This document shows positions 58,956 to 64,000 of a stretch of DNA of 64,000 nucleotides, in pieces. Within the stretch, counting starts at the first letter, position 1; every line of letters starts with the position of its first letter. The notes beneath the pieces were generated by a model that had not been told where the DNA came from, did not search any database, and saw nothing but the letters and a program-made list of their open reading frames with translations. This DNA comes from Sipunculus nudus (taxonomy: Eukaryota > Annelida > Sipuncula > Golfingiida > Sipunculidae): assembly GCA_026874595.1 (NCBI GenBank), contig CM049321.1, positions 20,120,979 through 20,184,978 of the forward strand, in the 5' to 3' direction. Position numbers and translations under genes: made by a program.

Positions 58956-58973
58956 GGGGGGGGGGGGGGGGGG
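58956..58973. repeat. G18 homopolymer
   Basis: taggt followed by eighteen G. No GGATCC motif directly adjacent. Confidence 0.85.
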
Positions 58974-59182
58974 TAAGCTCCTACAGCACATGTATTAACC
59001 CTTTTTAGGATATAGCCTCATGATTAGAACACATTTAAAAAGACCGTCGTCCAGGGAATCAATCGAATAATTTGTCTCGACAACCTGTATCTAATTTATT
59101 TTCCGAAGAAGTCATGATATTCGACAAGTCGCCAGTCTACACTTATTTTGGTGAGACATCCTTTAATCAGGCATTTATTTTT

Positions 59183-59189
<7 letters not shown>

Positions 59190-59216
<27 letters not shown>

Positions 59217-59260
59217 CAGGATTTAGAAAGGACCCCCTAGACCCCTCCCCTGGATCCGCT

Positions 59261-59296
<36 letters not shown>
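59190..59296. repeat. GGATCC-type repeat end between two (AT)n tracts
   Basis: (AT)n at 59190-59216, then ccaggatttagaaaggaccc, cctagacccctcccctggat and ccgcttctg, then (AT)n at 59266-59296. The middle is a short copy of the GGATCC family seen at 1441, with both ends embedded in microsatellite. Confidence 0.65.
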
Positions 59297-59305
<9 letters not shown>

Positions 59306-59801
59306 AAGACTTACCAAAACGTTGACGGATTTGAAAAAAACCTCATTATATGTATTATTTTATAGAATTTCTCACAGTGGTCAGAGGTCACGTGACTTCT
59401 ATGTGTTATTGCTATGATAACTAGGAATTTGATGAGTTTTGATGACATTCGGAAAAAATATTTAACCATTAAAGTAAATGTATAATTCAATCTGTGCATA
59501 TTTATAAGGTTCCATGACATACAACGGGCGTTTTATGAACTCTTGCGGGGCTCTTGTTTATAAAAAGGCACAATGGAATAAGAACAATATCGTGTGTTAC
59601 ATGTCGTAATCTGCAGATAATACTAATATATTTATGTGTTTATAATAAACCTACACACTCACCCACCCTCACACCCACACACCCACACACGTGTGTGTGT
59701 GTTCTGGTAATAAATTTAGTGATTAAACTTAAAATATGCCGTATCGTGTACCTGAAATAAACTTGATAAAAAAATCCCTCTAGATTCTATTCATATTGGA
59801 G
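59297..59801. other. No gene seen; short CA/CACCC runs
   Basis: Contains cactcacccaccctcacacc and a CA/GT run at 59655-59702. Confidence 0.5.
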
Positions 59802-59910
59802 ATATATATATATATATATATATATTTATTCATATTATCAATGGTTGATATATATATATATATATATATATATTATTTTATTATTATAATTATTATTATT
59901 ATTATATATC
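59802..59910. repeat. (AT)n, (AT)n and (ATT)n cluster
   Basis: TA runs at 59802-59825 and 59849-59873, then imperfect ATT repeats to about 59905. Confidence 0.9.
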
Positions 59911-61110
59911 CCAGTATTTGAGTTACAAAATCGTGATACCATGCAACATCCTCTAACTCAGTATTAGCGCAACCCTGTTCTCGAATTAATAATCCGCTGT
60001 ACAAAATGTCATCGACCTCGGACACCATGTGTCTGGGCCGGAAAATTCAACCAGAATTTTTTTGATTACTGCGGAGAGACCGGCAGGTTGTAACGAGATT
60101 AGGTCTTGAATAAGTCATTCGCCTGTTAGACCTGATGGAAAAGGTCAGTGGGTGATATCGCTTAACAAGAATTTACAAGTAACAAGACCCCACACGATCT
60201 CGTTATACAAGTTGCAAATATGTTCCTGTCGTTTTCTACAGACGGGGGTCGACGACTTTAGATTAATGTAGGGGGTGGGGTGGGTGGAACACCCCGACAT
60301 AGATGAACTGGTGTGCCGGGAAGGCAAATAAATAAATATGTGATACGTAGCTATCCCCTGCAGAAATAGGGACTTTATTTTTTTTTTTGGGTATTAATTG
60401 TACTTTATTCTCGTTTTCAAATTAGTAGGTCAAAAAGTAGAGGGGGGGGGGGGGGGCACCCCCTGAATCCGTACCTGGCTTAGATGAACTGAAAGCAAAG
60501 AAGCAATAACAAACGGGCTGAGCGCCTCATAATTAATAAGAGTTTGTGACTCCTAAAAATCCATAAATTTATCTATTTTGGAACGATAAATCTAACGCAA
60601 ATCAACTTAATAAACAAAGATATCTGTGTCATGTCTTTTACATAATCAAAGAAGACCATTGAGGTATTTACAAAAAAAGATAAAAAGAAGCGGTGTTAAC
60701 TGTTAGAAACTGAAGCGTGTGTATATGAATATACTGTGTGAACGGCATTGTCAACAGGATGTTGAGACTCCCACCGTTTTCTCTCCTATAACTCTCCATG
60801 CGAGATGTTTGTGTGAGGTTGTGGTGTTTAAGCAGGAGAGGGTAGACCTGTATCTAAAATATGAAAAGTAATTTTTCTGAAATCAATGACAGTTGTTTAC
60901 AGTTGTTAATAGAGGTTTGGATGTGAATCAGTTGCCGGACAAGCCGTATAATACACTGGCGTCTCAAAACTTGCCGTTTTATGCTTCAGTCCCTGCTTAA
61001 TTTGCCAATCTCGGGGAGTGAAAGGTACCAGATAATAGACATGACCATCTGCCTGACACTGGATTTAATTCTGATTGAGACACATAATGGATTTAGAGTT
61101 ACATCTGATA
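59911..61110. other. No recognised gene; G15 tract at 60442-60456
   Basis: The G tract reads tagagg(G)n then caccccctgaatccg, so it is another decayed member of the G-tract repeat family. Short ORFs are unrecognised. Confidence 0.45.
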
Positions 61111-61123
61111 TATTATATTATAT

Positions 61124-61160
<37 letters not shown>
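61111..61160. repeat. (TATAT)n and (AT)n microsatellite
   Basis: tatattatattatatta units grade into a pure TA run. Confidence 0.93.
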
Positions 61161-61169
<9 letters not shown>

Positions 61170-61610
61170 TCTGTAGAAACTATATGGAAGTTTTCATTAA
61201 AAATACACATGAGATGTCACACCAGAGAAAATGTGACATCCTATTGTTATTTGAGGATTTAGGTGTGGCCCGAAAAAAAGGGGTATTCCGCAATAACTTT
61301 GCCGAAATATGTCTCACGCTCATTGTCATTAAACTCTCTCCCCAGTTAGGTTCTCACCTCGACGCTGTCCTCTGGGGACGTTCGTGTCGCATCCCGGCGC
61401 CCTTATCTAACCCAGACAGGTTTATTTCTTCCAGTTCCTCGAAAACTGCTAGTGTACGTTCACCGGATGATACCGGATGTCAGAGTTTTTATGTCGAAAG
61501 TATGATATTATAGTACATGTATACTGCTATAGTAGACAATATATACATATACAAACATTGTCTCTTCCATTCATACAACTATGACTATCCTAGCAATAAT
61601 TCAGCTACTA
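61161..61610. other. No recognised gene; 109-codon ORF unexplained
   Basis: The plus-strand ORF 61184-61513 has a serine-rich C-terminal part and no recognised domain or splice context. It is not supported as a gene. Confidence 0.35.
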
Positions 61611-61715
61611 TAAGTTCAGTTTAAACTCATCAACACTTATACGTTTATACACACGCATATATATATGTTCTATAAGTTCAGTAAAAATTCATCAACACTT
61701 ATACGTTTATACACA

Positions 61716-61752
<37 letters not shown>
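61611..61752. repeat. 62-base tandem duplication followed by (AT)n
   Basis: Two nearly identical units each read tataagttcagt, then tcatcaacacttatacgttt and atacacacgcatatatatat. They start near 61610 and 61672; the second grows into (AT)n at 61718-61752. Confidence 0.88.
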
Positions 61753-61756
<4 letters not shown>

Positions 61757-62508
61757 ACGTAACCAAATAACCGCAAATCATGTAGTCATGACGAGAATAA
61801 ATTTTGTTACGGAGATTCTGTAACACTAGGCAGCATGATATGTATAGGGGAATGAACAAAAAAGTCAGTTTTTTTGTTAACAAATAAATATAATTTATTC
61901 TTTAAACAATCCTAACATTACAATATACTAAATCAATACAATTACACAGTAAATCAATAAATATGTACAGTACCAGAGTGCCCGGATCCTAGGCTTTGAT
62001 TCTGGATACTACCACTGTCACAGCTCTACAAATTCTTTGAACATATAATCCAGATGAACATTTCACGTAAATCTTCTCGGAGAGTAATAGTCCAATGTTA
62101 TCTCGAAATTAATCAGTTGTTATCCAAAAGTGACATTCTTCTAATAATCCAAAAGGCAAACTGAAGACTGTTTCAAAGTTCGAAGAATAGTTATAAGTCC
62201 TGCAATTATCGGAAAGTCCACAAACTGACTCACACACTCCGGGTCCGCTGAAATTGTTTTCTCTCTTCCTCCCTCGGCTCTAAACACAGCCCCTATTTAT
62301 AACTTTTTCATCCAAAAATACTAGAAAATGGAAAATCCCAAAGAACAATACACACGTTACAGGAACAGACTTGAAACATCTAGAACAAAGAAAGCTGTGT
62401 TTCTTCACTTCAGATCTCACATGCGAGCCAGGCCAGCTTGCACATCTCCCATGGCAACGAACTATGCTTGCGCAACACGAATCAGAATGTCAAAAGACAC
62501 ATGTAACA
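61753..62508 (-). mobile_element. Probable solo LTR
   Basis: A 756-base unit with TGTTAC at 61753 and GTAACA ending at 62508, the TG...CA short inverted ends of LTRs. On the minus strand it has the order expected of an LTR: an upstream region, then TTATAAATAGGGG (complement of 62290-62302) as a TATA box, then GAATAAATT (61892-61900) as a poly(A) signal, then the 3' end. No primer-binding site, gag-pol or second LTR is next to it. The flanks (AT)n and ctcct do not form a target duplication, perhaps because the left side is a microsatellite. Orientation is inferred from the TATA/poly(A) order. Family not assigned; Ty3-like is a guess. Confidence 0.6.
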
Positions 62509-62549
62509 CTCCTGTGCACAATTAACCAGGACCTGCCTATAACAATATT

Positions 62550-62554
<5 letters not shown>

Positions 62555-62612
<58 letters not shown>

Positions 62613-62625
62613 ATGTATGTATATA
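62555..62625. repeat. (AT)n-(GT)n compound microsatellite
   Basis: TA run to about 62601 followed by gtgtgtgtgtatgtatgtat. Confidence 0.95.
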
Positions 62626-63060
62626 CATAAATACATACCTAACGTGAAACCTCTGTTTCTAGACGCAAAACTTTCGTCGGTGTTTGAAGGTTCTACGTTT
62701 GTTACATATACGTATAGTTTTAATCTTCTGATCAAGTAGTAAGCCTCTGTGTAGCAGAAATGGTCAATATATATTGTCCAATAGTACAGGCGTCATCAGT
62801 GACGGACACAAAATCTAAGAAAAAAAGGCTGGACGTCAGCTCCCTGGTACAGGTCAACAAGTGTTCCCGGAGTGCAACTAGCTTTTTTAAAGAGTTTTTT
62901 GGTGGAGGTTACCGCCACCATTATTTTAAATGCTTGTTTAATTATGAACTATGTATATCTGCAATTTCAATTCCGATTTCGGATTAGGTGACAGAAGCTT
63001 ATAATCATTAATCCTGGTGTCAACAAGATTCGGTGTACCACTCCTGATGGTCCTTGTTGT
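62626..63060. other. No recognised gene
   Basis: The 75-codon ORF at 62760-62987 begins with a plausible Met and has a basic patch (TKSKKKRLD), but no domain or splice partner is seen. Confidence 0.4.
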
Positions 63061-63185
63061 GTGTCATCGCCATTGCTGAAATATAACACCGAGGAACCCC
63101 CGAAAGGCAAAACCACGCCGGCTGAGAGACTAACTAGCGATCTCTCGGCTTTAAGTCCTGTGCTCTACCCCTAAGCCACAGAAGC
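63061..63185 (-). mobile_element. tRNA-derived SINE head, third type
   Basis: On the minus strand, from 63185: GGCTTCTGTGGCTTAGGGGT, then AGAGCACAGGACTTAAAGCC. A good A box (TGGCTTAGGGGTAGAGC) and an anticodon-arm-like GGACTTAAAGCC are present, but the B box is lost (GATCGCTAGTTAG). It is not an intact tRNA; a decayed tRNA SINE is the best reading. Confidence 0.55.
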
Positions 63186-64000
63186 CTTATGCTCTCATAT
63201 GTACCAGTTCGGCTCAAAACCCGGCGTTGCATTTCGTCATCAAGCTTATATATGTCTAATCCCCGTTTCTGTTTTGGTATGGAAAAGAAGGAGCGTCCCC
63301 TCGAAATTACTATTGATTTCCCGGCAGATATGCTTGCTGGCCTTCAGACATGTTATTATTATTTGTAATTTTCCGGAAAACTTTTCCAAAAAGTTTCACC
63401 ATGTGGGGTATAATTAAATTTATATATTATACTATAATTATTTTTTTAGCTTAATTGCCTTTTCCTTAAAACACCGGAGTACATCGAGCAGTTTTCCAGT
63501 CAAGCGGGGAAGTTGACTGATACATTGAAAGATTAAATAGATATTGGGCTGATGAGCTCAGTAGCAATTCGGAGTAATGCCATAGCTTTATCTATAACAT
63601 CTATATTATTTTTAGAGGAAAGAGCATGTACATCGTTCTGTATATTATGCAATAGTAACAAAAATCTAAAACGAGGCTCTTTAGTTCTCAGCGACCCAAC
63701 AGTGTGGACACTGACGAAGGGAAATTTGACGATAATGCACGCTGTGCTTTATCATATTACGGATGTGTGGTGTCATGCAAGGGTTAACTCTAGTTATAAT
63801 TCTTGAAAATTTGATAGGAGTATGTTTATTACACATATTTAAGATTTCAGTTTCCTAGCTATCCCATGCTATTTTGATTTCCGACTCCAGGATTACATTC
63901 TGCAGTATGATAGATGAGGCTTTGTATATGCCGCGTTATACGTAAGAAAAGCTCACAAATATAGATAAACGTCCTACAACCCAAACCTAATATAAAATCT
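63186..64000. other. No recognised gene to the window end
   Basis: The ORFs at 63199-63417 and 63552-63806 show no domain. No repeat was recognised. Confidence 0.4.

Noticed and set aside
63119-63185. Possible tRNA gene on the minus strand
   Set aside because: Good A box, but the B box and acceptor pairing are lost; a SINE remnant is more likely.

Overview
This window looks like animal nuclear DNA. It is AT-rich, gene-poor and full of repeats. Spliced C-type lectin exons, tRNA-derived SINEs with a MetaSINE-like core, LINE, Helitron, hAT and pogo remnants, many (AT)n tracts and long G tracts together suggest a lophotrochozoan, most likely a bivalve mollusc. That assignment is inference. There is no rRNA, no intact tRNA gene, no operon and no CRISPR array.

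Layout. A complete-length LINE lies on the minus strand at about 2110-7780, with an intact ORF1 and an interrupted ORF2 (endonuclease, reverse transcriptase, C-terminal zinc-finger region). A second, badly decayed LINE lies at 15590-18740. The only host-type genes recognised are C-type-lectin-like (CTLD) exons on the minus strand. Locus A has three phase-compatible exons (10898-12381). Locus B is a lone terminal exon (26704-26945). Locus C has exons at 32038-32227, 31394-31594 and 29440-29780. Locus C contains a decayed tandem array of its own exon fragment and a terminal exon that seems to lack a splice acceptor.

Loci A and B sit in paralogous blocks. Segment 1-1040 matches 21825-22700, and segment 8750-11270 matches 24880-27200. 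The spacing of the two pairs differs by about the length of the LINE at 2110-7780. The simplest reading is a tandem duplication of roughly 16 kb, with the LINE present only in the left copy and Helitrons only in the right copy.

Other mobile DNA includes a 2-kb inverted-repeat element (19796-21818) holding a GC-rich promoter-like segment and a small basic ORF behind a strong splice acceptor. There is also a Helitron with precise ends (22901-23211), a Helitron-like repeat (25357-25650), a perfect pogo/mariner-type MITE (48081-48264), a probable solo LTR (61753-62508), a hAT transposase tail (36062-36560), three related SINE copies and several degenerate tandem arrays. From 33 kb to the right end I recognise no host gene. 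All exon models rest on reading splice sites and codon phase by eye, without transcript or database support.
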